Positions 1 through 13,579 of a stretch of DNA of 64,000 nt are shown piece after piece (within the stretch, counting starts at the first letter, position 1; each line of letters begins with the position of its first letter). The DNA is from Dirofilaria immitis (lineage: Eukaryota; Nematoda; Chromadorea; Rhabditida; Onchocercidae), in contig JAKNDB010000087.1 in assembly GCA_024305405.1 (NCBI GenBank), positions 2,854,501-2,918,500 of the forward strand, read 5' to 3'. The position numbers were made by a program, and so were the translations under genes. A model generated the notes under the pieces. The model was not told where the DNA came from. It saw only the letters and a program-made list of their open reading frames with translations, and did not search any database.

Positions 1-100
1 AAGACGCGAATGAAATCGCAGAGTGTGTCTGTCAACACTTTGAAGAGTTCAGTTTTGAGTAACAAATTAAACCTGAAATTTATTGTTTGCTTCATTACAG

Positions 101-1586
101 GTGAGAGTTTTTCGTCGTACACAATCCTTACCAATATTTTACAGGACAATGGACCGCCTGTCAACCTGGTCTGTGCAGTTTTTTTTTCATTTTTCCGAAT
201 TTCTACAACTAGTGAGAAGATTAATCGATTACTATCCTTTTTTCTTTTTGCAGAAACAGTTTAACTTTTGTGATTTTCAGACATCCATATTGTTAGGCAC
301 AATTTTAGGAATAATGTTGGTTTGAATACTTTGATACCAGTGGTACTTAATTTTGGATTGCATGGTTACTATTATAATCTGCCGGATATGATAGGTGGTA
401 ATGGATACGGTAATCAAAGATGTAGCAAAGAATTGTATATTCGTTGGATGCAGGCAAACATTTCTTTTTATTTAAGTTCATGCTTCCATAAAATTTGTTC
501 CTTTTTTACCATCGAATTTTATCACTTTTAAATTTCGTCTCCCATCTACTAATTTAATTCTGTTATTTTGCATATGGAAATGTGATACATCACAGGATGT
601 ACTGATATTGCTATGAGCATAACTCCTAAAATTTCAAGAAACTGCGGTGATATCAGCCCATATCAATCAATTAATTGAGAAAGTTTTTGAATTATTCCTG
701 CTCAATTCCTCATTCCTATGCAATCGAAGATGATTTCATGGTTTAAGTAACCGTAAAAACTTTACATTCTCTTTAGGGAATTTATGCATGCAGTAATGCG
801 GAGTAACCTAATATTTAATCTCGCTATTCATAACAATTATAAATTGAATTAAAAATACTTAAATATTATTATCTTTTTAGGCAAATCAATTTCTTCTATC
901 CATGCAATTTTCATATCCTCCATGGCAGTACGACGATGAAACGTGCGATATTTTCCACCGAATTATACAAAAACGTAACGAATTATTAAATTTCTTGATT
1001 GAAGCCTGCAGGAAAAGTTGTAAAAGTGGTCAGCCTGTAATACGGTTTGCATTTTTCTTTTGTGATTTTTAGCTCCATCAATATTTTTTTAAATTTTGAT
1101 AAAGTATTGATGTTTCACGTGGGAAAATTCAAAAATATAACTTTTGAATAAATGGCTTAATAACTCCAGTATGAAATATTCAGTATTTAACTAATTAGAA
1201 TACGATATTAGTTTCAAATAAAAATTAGTATTTCCCACATCTCAGGCCGCTATGGTGGCTTTCGGAAGATCCGGAAGCATTGTATTCTGGTGATCAATTT
1301 GTTATCGATGATACTATGATTGTCGCACCAGTTTTGACTGAACGAGTAACATCACGAACTGTTTTTCTACCAGATGGTAATTGGAAACATGAGTTAACGC
1401 AGAATATTTATCCAGGACCGAACAAACTGACCGTTGAAGTAAGTAAAATTGATCGTTAAAATGGCCTAAAAACAATTTCGGGAAACTCAGTTCTGTTTTT
1501 TTGGTTACGATATCATCTCATTATTCTTTTTTTTCCAGGCTCCTCTTTTTCATCATGCGCCACCATATTTTATTTTTGTTGGATAA
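101..1586 (+). CDS. MYORG: MYORG-like glycoside hydrolase family 31 protein, 3' part
   Basis: Exons 101-168, 309-453, 881-1044, 1246-1438 and 1539-1586 (stop TAA 1584-1586) join in consistent phase. The product starts VRVFRRTQSLPIFYR and continues through DRLSTW, GLNTLIPVVLNFG, LPDMIGGNGYGNQ, KELYIRWMQ, MQFSYPPWQYDDET, RPLWWLSEDPEALY and APVLTERV, ending in FIFVG. These blocks follow, in order, the C-terminal half of vertebrate MYORG, a GH31 enzyme of the ER lumen reported to have alpha-galactosidase activity. The Asp of DRLSTW sits where the GH31 acid/base residue is expected. The nucleophile region and membrane anchor lie upstream of the window. The second intron has a GC donor (454-455). 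The exon preceding 101 is not resolved: an in-frame stretch ending EEFSFE at 59 fits poorly with a GT donor. An AATAAA at 1962-1967 could end the transcript. The family call is confident; enzymatic activity is inferred. Confidence 0.85.
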
Positions 1587-4519
1587 CTCTCGACAGGTAA
1601 TATTTCTTCGAATTGCAATATATTAGCATGATAATGAATCGACTGAACGAAATTACTCCAGCTCTCAATTTTTTCCTCTTTTCCCACCATTTGATTTGAT
1701 TGAATTGTATAGAAATTATATGATCTGTGTGGAATGTTGAATCAATCGAAATCGAAATATTAGGACAAATTTCCAGACTTCATTTTCGGGTGAGAATTTC
1801 GTTTCTCCTATCATTGATTCTAGCTAATGTAATCTTCTCTAAACCTTAAAGCATAGAGAAGAGGTATATTCTGTGGTCAATTACAAAAACAGCTATCATT
1901 GATGAAAGTGAATTTCAGAAAAAAAATGAAAAGTATCTTAAAGCCCAAGATGGGTAAATGAAATAAATGTACACTTCGAATATTGCTCCTCAATTATCTT
2001 TTCTTTTCTTCCAATCAATATCTCGTTTGATTTGTTATTATTGTAACATTTAGATGGAAATGATTCATTCGCTCATTCCTGTGACATTTTAATAATTGTA
2101 AAAGTTTGCATTTCTTTAAGGCAAAAAAGAATAAATAATTCATTCTACTAACGGAAAAATAAACAACATATTCTCGGAAATATCCAATGAACTACCAGCA
2201 ATTTCAAATTTCCCACAACTAGGATTGATAATTATATCACATTTAAAAATCTTTGAGATGGCATGACATTCTTCCATTATTCAGAATAGCAGATGATATA
2301 TCCTAGTGCTTTTCAAGACTATTAAAATTTTTAACTCCGTTTTACATACTTTCTGAAGACCACCTCGCTTTCATATTATTCCTTGCAAATTCAATTAATG
2401 AATTGTAACGTTGTTTCCCTTTATTTATTTCTATCGGTGCGAGGATGAAACTGAGGGAATAATACCATCATTACCGTATCGAACAGCTAGTACCAATTTC
2501 ACATTGTTATTATTACGCGAATCCCTCACCAAAACGACAATATTCCAATACTACAGAACGAAGATAAACGACGGTACCAATTCCATGAATCGTAACTGGA
2601 CATTGTTATTTCTCTTCTCTGCCAATCATTTCTCAATTTCGAAGCAGCGGAAAATGACATATCGGGGATTTATCCCTTTCTAAATACCCTCATAATTGTA
2701 TTGGTTGTTAGCGGATGGAAATAAAGGATATAAGTTTTAAAATTTAGTGAGAAAACTTATGCAAAGTGATATATGGTAATCATTATTTCGTCTTCTATTT
2801 AAACCATCTCATTCTCCATCTACTCAATTTCAAGCTTATCTTCCGATTTTTTAATTTAAGGGAAGTGTGTAAATAATTTACCATTTTGATTTTCACAATG
2901 AAAAAATTAAAACGAAAAGAGAAAAACACAGAAGCAAACATACAAACTATTATTTCATTTGTATCATTCAACATCAAGTACAAATATCACAATAAAATAG
3001 AACCAATAAACTACGTAAAGAAAACAACAATCTCTTCAAATAAAAACGAAAGCACAAAAATTCGAAATACGTGAAAACGAAAGAAACGCTATGACGAGTA
3101 ACAATCTCACAGTACGGCTTTCAGTTTTGTTCTACAAATCCGGTGAAAAATCAGTACAAATAGGAATCAATAAATTACAATTTCCAATATATCGATTCAA
3201 AAGATGACCGTATTCATTACCTAAACACAATCTGTTCATTTTTAATAGAACAAATGCAAGAAATAAATAATTATAATATAAAATGCAAATAAATGAAACC
3301 AAAATAAAATAAATTCAAAATTCGTACGAGTGATCCATAGCTGTCTACTATTAAATGGGCAATATAGTAGGGTAATGATTTTGAATGATATAATAATGCA
3401 ATCACTGAAGAAAAAAAAGAAAAAGGAAATAGAACTAATAAGAATAACCATATGTATAGACATATTACAAATAAAAGACGATAATGAACAATTACGACTT
3501 GTACAAATAACATAAAAAAATTAATATAAGAAAATTACAGAAACTTCCGGAAAATCAACTAAATTTCAATTCTCCATTTCCAGAAGTTATGAATATCCCT
3601 GCAGACACGCTAAACATGAAAAAAAGGTAATAGTAATTTAGAATCATGACTTCGAAGAAGATCCCAACTTTCTACCATCACGCAAATATAAAAAAGGAAC
3701 ATAAAGGTTCCAAAATGTTGAACAAGAAAGTTTGAATGCAGCATATTCATATATAATTTTAGAACAATTTGAGCTTAAACTTAACATCTTTAATTGTTAG
3801 TTTAACACTTCAACCGAATATTCCAAATCAGAAAAAGACTTCTCACGATATTTGTCATTGACACCTCTGCCCAGAAAACGATATTCTATTGTTCACGGAA
3901 TTTTCCAAATTTTATGCAGTAAAGGAAAAAGTATCAAGAACAAACTACTTTGAAAAATTCCTATAAATCAAGGAAACAAAAACACGAAGTAAGAAAACTG
4001 CAAAAATCTGCTTGTAAAATGAAAATCGAACAGCATTACCGAAAACGAAACAACGAATATCATAATGACTGCTGCGAAGGAAGTTAAATAAAATAAAATA
4101 CAATCTAGAACTATATATCTTTCTCACAGTATGTAAGGATAGTTAAAATATTCTACAACTGTAAACAAAATTCGCAAAAGAATGAAATAATATATTAATA
4201 ATAAACTTCCAAATATTTTATACTGCGGAAATAAAGAGAAACAAAGAGATTTTATGGCCCGTAAAAGTTTCCTCTAATAAATAAAGAAACTTTTAATTAA
4301 TATTAGAAAAAAAGGTAGAAAAAATACACAATATTATAGAAGATTCCAGAAATTTTGAGTCAATTACACGGATTTTCTTTTGTAGATAAAATCTTCTGAT
4401 TTCAAACTCGCTTTCATGTTTTCTCAGACTAAACCAATCTCAAAATTAAATAATCAATTATTAAATATCATAACATATTTGGAGCATAAGAAAAGATGCA
4501 CATTTAATTTTCTTCATCC
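1587..4519. other. Convergent intergenic region between the MYORG-like gene and let-19
   Basis: AT-rich DNA between two genes that point at each other. It should hold both 3' UTRs. Plus-strand AATAAA motifs occur at 1962-1967 and again near 2130. An open plus-strand frame at 2411-2683 matches nothing I recognise and has no splice or start context, so I do not call it a gene. No RNA gene or mobile element was seen. Confidence 0.5.
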
Positions 4520-7500
4520 TCAGTTGATGAAGCGATTAACAGCATTACAAAGCCACATAAGAGCTTGAATATGAACGGGTAGACAGGAACGCCGTTCACC
4601 GCTTACTAGATCCATATTAAGCCAAGATAAGGCGTTGTACATTTCCAACACATACCTGAAACGAGAGTGGAATTTTTACTAAATGACAAATTTACAAAAA
4701 CTGACTAAAATTTAATCCATCTCATTCGTTTTTGACTGAAATCAAAGTATATTTTTAATTATAAGGATTGAAACATCTTCAAGTATAAATGGAGAAAGAT
4801 GAAAAAACAATAACTAGTGCTTGAAGAATTTGACTTATATTACAGGAGATAAATTTTATGTTCAAAATGTGTGGCATTAGGAAAAAAGATGCTCAATTAA
4901 TATTTGCAGAATATTATAGAAGATCAAAGAAATCTACACAGTCTCATTATACGGAATCTTACCTGAGAACATCGGCTGTTGCTTGACTATCCAGTTGATG
5001 ATGACAGGCTTCAGTACTTTTACCAAATGATGAAATATCATCACCTTGCTGAACATTTGGTGTATTCAAATGAAGTGAACTTTTCAGATGCACCGGATTT
5101 CGCCGCTTTGCAGAAGGACAAGCCGACCAGAACCAGTCCGGTAAATCGGATGCTGGTGCTGTTGAAATATAGTAACCAGTTGCAAGCGGTTGATTTTCTA
5201 TTGAAACATCTGGAAATATTCATTAAATTTTTGAAACTAATACTAGTTTCCAACTATTCCCATAAACCAACCCTGGTTATTCTCCATTATTTCGTTTTTA
5301 TTTTTTGCCATTCTGCGTAATTTAGATATATAAATATTGTCATAAAACTTTAGAAAAGGCTTTGGTTTTTGAAATAACTTTTGCTCTAAGTTTATAGTAG
5401 ACACAGTCAAACAAAATTAGAACTACCAAATAAGGAAGTCTAATCATTTCAAATAATTAAAGTTAGTTAATTTCCTGATAATTTTTTCGTTTTGAAATAA
5501 GTTTCTCATTTTTAAATCCATATCTTATGCTTCATGTATTTCATTTAGATTGTTGATTGACAAGTGGCGAAAAGTTAACTTGATAAACAAAAACATTTGA
5601 GAACAAGGTTCTTCACACTATCACTTTTTAAAATTTATGCAATATTTTGTTTAATTTTTTGAGTATTTTATTAATAAATCGCGGACTTAATATCCTAATG
5701 AATAACACTGTTAAACAAAATAAAAAATAAACAAAGAGAATATGGATTTTCCATATTTAGTAAAGGCTGACCAGTTTGACTGAGCTAATCAAAATAATAT
5801 CAAGTTTTAGTTAAGGTAAAAAAATGCGCTTGAAACTTGCAAATTAGAAAGAAAAGAAAAATAACAAAAGGACGTAAATAAGAACCATAAAAACTGAAAG
5901 CATATAATTATATCAGAAAATTCTTCTGCATAATCAAATCTAATGTCTTATTGCCGAAAATAATAAACAGTACTTAATTCCAATGCAGCAGTGTCACCGA
6001 AGAATGCACATACAACTGTATCTTCGTAATATTAATCGATATTTTTTTCGGTTTAATCATTTTTTGACTTTATAATATTTCGATTTGCTTACCGGCATAC
6101 TCGCTTGGAATTCCTGCATTTCCGCCTAATCGAAAGTTGGTGGATTGTTGTGGTGGTCCTGTTCCATTTGTCATCAAGTCTTCACCGTTTCCGATCAGTT
6201 CACTGAATTCTTCACCAATTTCTTCCGTTAACAAATTCGAAAAATCATCCTCTTCCAACTCAGCAACGCCATTCCCACCTTGGTGATCGAGCTATAATGA
6301 GATCTACAGATTAAGTGTCGAAAACATCAAAATTACGCAATATATCGAATTTTTCGAATCATGAATGATGAAAAGGTATCGAGCATTTCCGTAATTCTTT
6401 AAAAAAGAAGGAATAATAATGCTAATAGTGTTTTGAAACCATATATGTGTCAAGAAGTTAGGCGAGATTAGAATGCTGAATCTTGCTTGTTTTCAGCACC
6501 ACAAAATTTATTCAAAAAGCATAACAAAATAATATGCAAGTAGACATATACTTGTATTTATATTTTAGTGTAGAAATAACTAAAATCTTAGGAACATATT
6601 TTGAAAACTGACGGAAAGTTTCTTAAATAGGCATTTTTATATCACCAAACTGTTCGGATAGCCTCCGAAAATTCTATAAATACTATTCTACATAATAATA
6701 AGTGCTTGACAATGTTTCAAAAACATACATTTAATTCGGGACTAGTAGGAAAAACCAAAATATGCGTACAGCTTGTATCATCTGGTGTTGTCAGCGTGCG
6801 ATATCGGGAATTTTTCAGGAAACGATCATCGTGCTGGAAGGATGATGGGAAAACGCGAAGATGAGCTTCAGGCTCCAGACTGACTAAACAAGCCGACAAT
6901 ACGCCGGGAACTTCCTAAAGTATAAATGTCAGTTTCAGTTTAATAAAACCATTTATGAGTCTAAATTCATTAAATCAATTTGAATCTAAATGAAAATAAT
7001 GTCAAATTCAAATGTAAAACTGATATATATTGTTTATTGCAATAAGTAACATGGATTACCGAAGTACCCGGCATTACATGACAGGCTCGACATACATGTT
7101 TCATACGTGTTCCAATCTGCTTTAAATAAGATTTGCTGAGAATTTGAGTCCAGACTGAAATAAATTGAGTAAGGATCATCTCAATCAAATTTTTCTATCA
7201 AAATTGCGGCTTCATTACTCTTAAGTTTTTTATTCCAAAACTTCAAAACAACAGAAATTTGAATTAAAAATTTGAAGAAATTTGTCTCCCTCCCCTCCCC
7301 ACCTCCACATGCTACTACGCAGCCAAAACAGTTAACTATTTAAACGAAAAACATTATGGACTAGAACTTGAAGATTTCGGTTTGATTGGAAATTTCGAAT
7401 TCAACTAAACCGAATCAACTTAATTTGTACTGAATAATTTAAAGTTTAAGCTACCTGCTACTTTATTATATCAAAATAAAACTGAATTGGCTTACTCCTG

Positions 7501-10500
7501 GTATTGGCATTAAGAAACAATGGAATTAAAGAACAACTTACATTTAAATTCCCGTGACCTATTCGCCCAACTCTACCAATAACAAGCCGCCAATTTCTGG
7601 TGCCGTTCGCCAGTGTACCCAAAATATATGACCATAGACGATATAAACTATCTCGGATTTGTGTCGATTGTTTGTATTTCATGTTCACTCTATAATTAAC
7701 CAGTCATTTTCGAACAGACGCCAGCCACTGTTTCATGTTATTCAAATAATTACATCTTCATAATTTTCAAAAAATTCTCTATTTACCAAATCTTCGAGAA
7801 AGCCGTTACATTATCTGAACCCTCTGCCTTCAAAATGTTATCTTTACTATTTTGACAAAAACTAAAAAATATAATTATTTCGCACAAATTAAACAGCATA
7901 CCTTTTATGATCAGGTTTCAACCTCAAATTAATTAAACAGTTGTCGAGCGAATGACCCTGATGATCTGTTACGGTAGCAGCAAGCCAATCATTCCCTATT
8001 AAACAATAACTAACAAATAATACAGCTTCATCAGTATTGATTTGCATGAGATCACAATTCGGACGCTGCATTACCGGTGATGGTGGGGCAAGAATGAATG
8101 GCTTACTTGGAACCTAAAACGAAAAATTATGACCAACTAAAAGATAAATATATGAATTACGCAATTATTAACAGGTGCACCACAAGACTTAAAATTAGTA
8201 TAGCTTAAGTATCGTAGATAATTTTTAAAACCTCAATAATTGGAAGTTCCGAGAGTGGTTCGAAGATGACTTTTGACAAAACAATAGTTGTACATGTGGA
8301 AATCTCCACAGTATTGCAACAATAACCAAAAATTTAAAATGTAACAAAAGCAAATACCTTATAATAAATAGGTTCCTTTCTTTCTAGTTCGTTCAACAAA
8401 TCAACCATAGCTGATGCAGGACCAAAACGTGTCATACTTTTTGGCAAGATTCCACGCACAATATCCGGTAAAACCACACGTGAATGCGTATAAACCGAAA
8501 ATGCAATAGATTTAAGTGAATCAGATGACGACAAACGTTCATTTTGCGATTTCTCTAAGCGCCCTAAAAAATATTAGGAAATTATGATAAATAATTGAAG
8601 TTAATCGAGAATGAATCCTGTATGCCAGAGTAATATGTTTTTAGGAAAGTTGATTTGATGATGAATAGATATTTATGGTTTGAAATCTACGATTACATTA
8701 ATTTCACCAGTACTTTATATCCCTTCTTTTTAAAATAACTGTAAATAATGCATACCTTGATCATAGCCATTCAGACGTCCTCGTTCATCCTTCAAGAAAT
8801 CAGCAGAAACACCGCAGTAATCGAAAATACTTTGCAGTGCAATCATTTCCAATTGTAATTGCGGTCGACGTTTATTGTTTAAACGATAAAGCAGTGCATT
8901 AAACGCACGCATCAGAGCAACCGTAACAACTCTTGCAACAAGTGGATTTTCTTCAGCACCCAATAGAAATGGATTCACCTAAATTTTTCACAAACTTTTA
9001 GGTTAATGTTCAAAATCTCTAGCTTCCGCCAAATAACTTTTTAATGACACTTGAATTTTAAAGCGCAAAACTCGTAGTGCTAAACACAAACTCAAACTAG
9101 TATCTATGTCTAATATCAACTTACATTTGACAATCGAATGCCTATTTATTCAGCATATGTTGATAATTTATTTAACACTTATTTATATAAACCGAAATTC
9201 CATAACTGAATAAAAACCAATACAAATATTTACGAGGTAGATGACAATAACATGAGGTAGAGTTCTCGTTTCATCTTCCGCTACGGTGCTATCAGCAACT
9301 AGTTGTTCAACCATGAAAGACGAAAAGCTGGCTGTGTTCTGAGTGCTTCCATCACCGACAGGACCGTCTGACGTCAACGATTCGCCGATGTTTGAAGATG
9401 TCGGACCAGTTGAGTTTGGACCATTGGCATTATTTGGACCTGAATTTACTCAGTTTGCAATCTGCTTTTTTCCAGTAAACTAAGCATTTTGAGAGGACGA
9501 ACAAAACTTGATGCTCTTACAAAATTAATTGTCAGTTGTAGTAAATTCCAAATATTACAGGCAAATTAAAATATGGAAGTAAATCAAAACAGACAAAACC
9601 AATTCAAAGAATTTCAGCACAAATAAAAAGGAAATGTAGACCAAATCAAACTTCCTTTAAATCTTAAGAATGATTTATATGAAAATTGAAATGACTCTAG
9701 AAAAGATACCTTGTGAAGCTTCAGTGAGTTGACCAGAAATGATATTTCCGGGTGCCGAAAGTGGTGGCATATGATCGGAGCTTGATACTGCATAACTTCC
9801 ACATTGGTAATTTGTCATCGAAAAGTGCGGCATAGAATGCATCTGAAATTGAAAAATATCACGTTAATACTTCTGCAAAAATAGGATATCGGATAGAATT
9901 CTAGCTTTAAACTTCTAAATTTTAGACAAGAAACTGATTTTGGGTTTTTAACAAACATGCTTTAGTAAACAGTAACAGCTGGACACTAAAAATAAAAATA
10001 CTACCTGATTTTCAGCCAAAGTAGCACAATATTTGTCCCGGCTGAAGATATCATCATTGTTAATTAATATACGAGCCATTTCATTTTCGAAATACTGCAT
10101 ATAGACCTGGAAATAACTAGCATCAAAGTAAAAAATTTTGGAAAATCGCTTGTCAAGAAATTACATTTTCAATATTTGTCAAAATAGCAAGAATGCAAAA
10201 ATCTTATTTGGGAATCTTATCTGTGTTTTCTCATTTACAAAAATGATAAGCATTATTTCTTTGCTTTGCAATCATATTCTTTTTACTTAATTGATAATAT
10301 TTTTCCTTTTTAAAAAGAAATAATTCCCAACCTTCAATCGCGTAATCAGTGATTTGTTATCGCCAATGTGTCGTTCAACTTGATTTAGAAAATTGTCACA
10401 TTCACCTGGATTAGTTGCTGGATACCGCGTCGGAACACGTAACAGGCCATGTCGTAATACTTCCCGTGTAAACGGTATATGACGACCAAACCGACACTGT

Positions 10501-13500
10501 TCATACATCCTGTAACCGAACAGAGAGATTTAATACTACCTGCCAAGGTTAGGAACAACATCAATTTTATTAAATAAAGCAGATCAATTGTTCTGTATAA
10601 CGCTGGATCCTATGGATTTTGAAAAACAAGGAAAAGTATCAACTCATTAAGTAAAAGAACGATCTCATGAATATAAAAAGCAGATTAGTAAATTTGAAGA
10701 TGACTTTAATAAATGACATCAAGCAACTAATAAGGTTAATGATTGAAATATCAGTAAACATATTATAAGTGCATATTATTAATGTTTGAAATCAACAATC
10801 TGAAAAAAAATCAAAAAAATTAATGTAATTTACTTTGACAAATCCATGAGGTATTTTTGCCTTCTCGATGCAAATCAGATTATCCGGGACAACGCCGATG
10901 TAAAGCACATCTTTGGGTTGATCGTATGGTTCCAAAGACATTTTTTCCCACAGTCTTATGATCTGTGGTGATGTTATAATTGCATCTTTTTCCGATGCAA
11001 CGACTATATTTGGCACAGCCTCCGGTCCACTATCGTCTTCCTGAAAAAACTTCTCTGATAACTCATTGAAAAGATTTTCATAAATGATTATCAAAGCTTA
11101 AGGAATAGTCAAAAGACTAAATCAGCAAATTGAGAATCCAAAGAGAATTTCGTAACTGAGAGAAAAATCAAAACAATGTATAAAAATTTACAACCTATAA
11201 CAATGATTCGAGAATGACAATGAAAATTGTTGGAGAATTTTTAATTTCAAATGAAAATTGAAAAGATAATGAGAAATCAAAAACTTTGAGGTAAAACGAG
11301 AACTCCTAAATTGAAATGTTGCTTCTCTATAGTTAGCCGAAGGATTTTTATTTATAAAAATAATAAAGAAATCCTGATAAGTTATTAGAAATTTATGAAT
11401 CGAATCGAACTGCCTGAAATTATACCATTCCTCCAGCAGCTTTCAGTGCTTTACGATCGAAAAATCGCCATGTCAACGGCCCTTCCACTATGTTGTTACT
11501 ACCGAACAAAGGCGACGAACGAGCAATTCGTAAGGATTCTTCCAGGATTGGCCCAATTTCTTGCAACAGCGCCATGCATTCAGATTCACGTGGTTCACGC
11601 ATTTCATTTGATATCTGTAATTTCTGAATGATAGCCAAACTAATTCTGAGTACTTCTCTTTACGACTATAAATATTTTTTCTAACTAAATAAGTTATTTT
11701 CCTATTTTAATTGAAGGAGAAAAATCATTGCACATTTGATTTTTCCAATCAGTGTCATTCTTTTACTTATTTATTGGATGCACCCTTTTTGAATTTTCAT
11801 TTTAAATAATAACCTACCTGAACTCCCCAGTCATGAAGAAGTACACTTCGTACATCGTGTGGCGGACGTCGGCAATTCATTTCCATACAAGCTACCTCAC
11901 AAGCAGCTTGAAATACCAGTGGTAATTCCCGCTGATCCACTTCCGAAATGATATATTCACAATGCTTTGATGAATCCGATCCAATACGTTCTGTCTGTTA
12001 AACAAAGTTTGTCAAGACAGATAATAAATTCATGAGACAAATTTACAAAATCTTAAAGTTATGTAATTCAAGATTTAGTAAATTTGTTTCATAAATAACT
12101 TTAAGCAAAAACTTTTACGAATAAAAGAATCTTCATTTGCCATAATATATATTTGGAATTCCAAATCTACTGCACTACTTCTGCCTTATAGCACGGTTCC
12201 GCAAGAAAGCGACATTTATCTTCTTTAACACAAGATCGCATTACAACCGATATATAAGCTCATCAACTGTTCAAACTGTAATTTTCATATTATGAAATTT
12301 TGCATTATCACTGTTTACCTGTGACGCTCGTTCACACTGTAGGCTGAGCAGCGTAACTTGATCCAATAATCCACCAAGATCACGCACAAGTGTTTGTTCA
12401 CGTAATAGAGCGATAAAATTCATGTCTCTTAAAAATAAGTGATCAAAAGTTGGCAGACTGAATTGAATAAAATCAAATGTAAAAATTTTCGGTAAAAGTA
12501 TCACACTTAACTTCATAGTATTTAATGCTTGCAAGCATCATATTAATTACTTCAGTTCATGTTTAACTAAAGAGATTCTTGCGCAGATTATTACGTCACT
12601 TAATAAACAGATATTCCTCAAGTTTTTTTTGTTTATTGTTTTTTTGCAGTCAAAAGATGACTTAGTAATTCAAGTTAATTAATAATCTTAATTAATATAA
12701 ATTGAGAACAACCTGCCACTCATTGAGTCAAACCAAATGGTATGCGGAATTGCGGGCTGGTTCTGAGTTTCATTAATATCAGTTGCTTCTTTTGCATCTT
12801 CGGCGAATAAACCAGCTTTCATACTTAGGTAACGATGTCGCACAGCACTGAATCGAAGTTAATTGCTATACGTATCACAGCAAAATCTTCATTTATAAAG
12901 CCAAAACAAGGTATAAGTTTTCTGGGTCATCAATTAGAATTCAGCTTTGATGAAATATATATCACTGAATATCCATATTTAAAAAATCAGTCGATGAGAA
13001 ACTACTAACAAAAAATAACCAACAAAATAGAATATATTAAAAGCTTCAAGTAAGACTTCCCTTTAAAAAAAAAAAAAATTTCAAGCAAAAGTTTGGTTCT
13101 TAAATTAAAAGGATGAGCCAGACAGAATACTTGAAAAACATACCTGAATCCACAGTTACACGAATTTGACGTATTGTTATAAAATCCACTAGTTGGTTTG
13201 CTAACAATTAGCTGCTGCTGCGCCGGTGGTTGTCTCAACACTTCAGGTGGTGTTATGTAGACTCCAAGTTCCTGAAAATCTATTTAGGCTTCATTTTCTT
13301 CTTTCCGTAAACTTAATTTTTCCCACTTTAACACGAAAATTTTGACTTTTACTATCTGTAAGACAGCAAGCTAAACAAAAAAGAACACCTACCTTTGCTC
13401 TTATACTACCATTACACGAACAAATTGGACAAGCATCAAATACTGAATCATAATGAAGATCCAAAACAGTATCCTGAAGTAATACAGCAAGTACCAGCGA

Positions 13501-13579
13501 TTTCCCTTCCGGATGAGTCCGCATGTTATTCGGTGGAACAGCACCTGTATCCATGACAGCCGGCATATTCATTAGACGG
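4520..13579 (-). other. let-19: let-19 exons 27-46: C-terminal Argonaute/PIWI-like region
   Basis: Exons (high to low): 13393-13579, 13144-13271, 12713-12847, 12319-12427, 11818-11994, 11426-11623, 10834-11040, possibly 10602-10609, 10332-10509, 10005-10106, 9710-9842, 9234-9439, 8756-8978, 8358-8563, 7902-8113, 7496-7689, 7060-7154, 6729-6914, 6093-6291, 4963-5209, 4520-4655 (stop TGA 4520-4522). Matches to human MED13 include [96 protein letters not shown] and [10 protein letters not shown]. Structural work on MED13 describes this part as Argonaute-like; no catalytic tetrad is expected. A Ser/Thr/Gly-rich insert at exons 9234-9439 and 9710-9842 corresponds to the human STTS linker. Confidence 0.92.

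Noticed and set aside
2411..2683. 90-codon plus-strand open frame between the MYORG-like gene and let-19
   Set aside because: Lies in the expected 3' UTR zone, shows no known motif and has no supporting splice sites.
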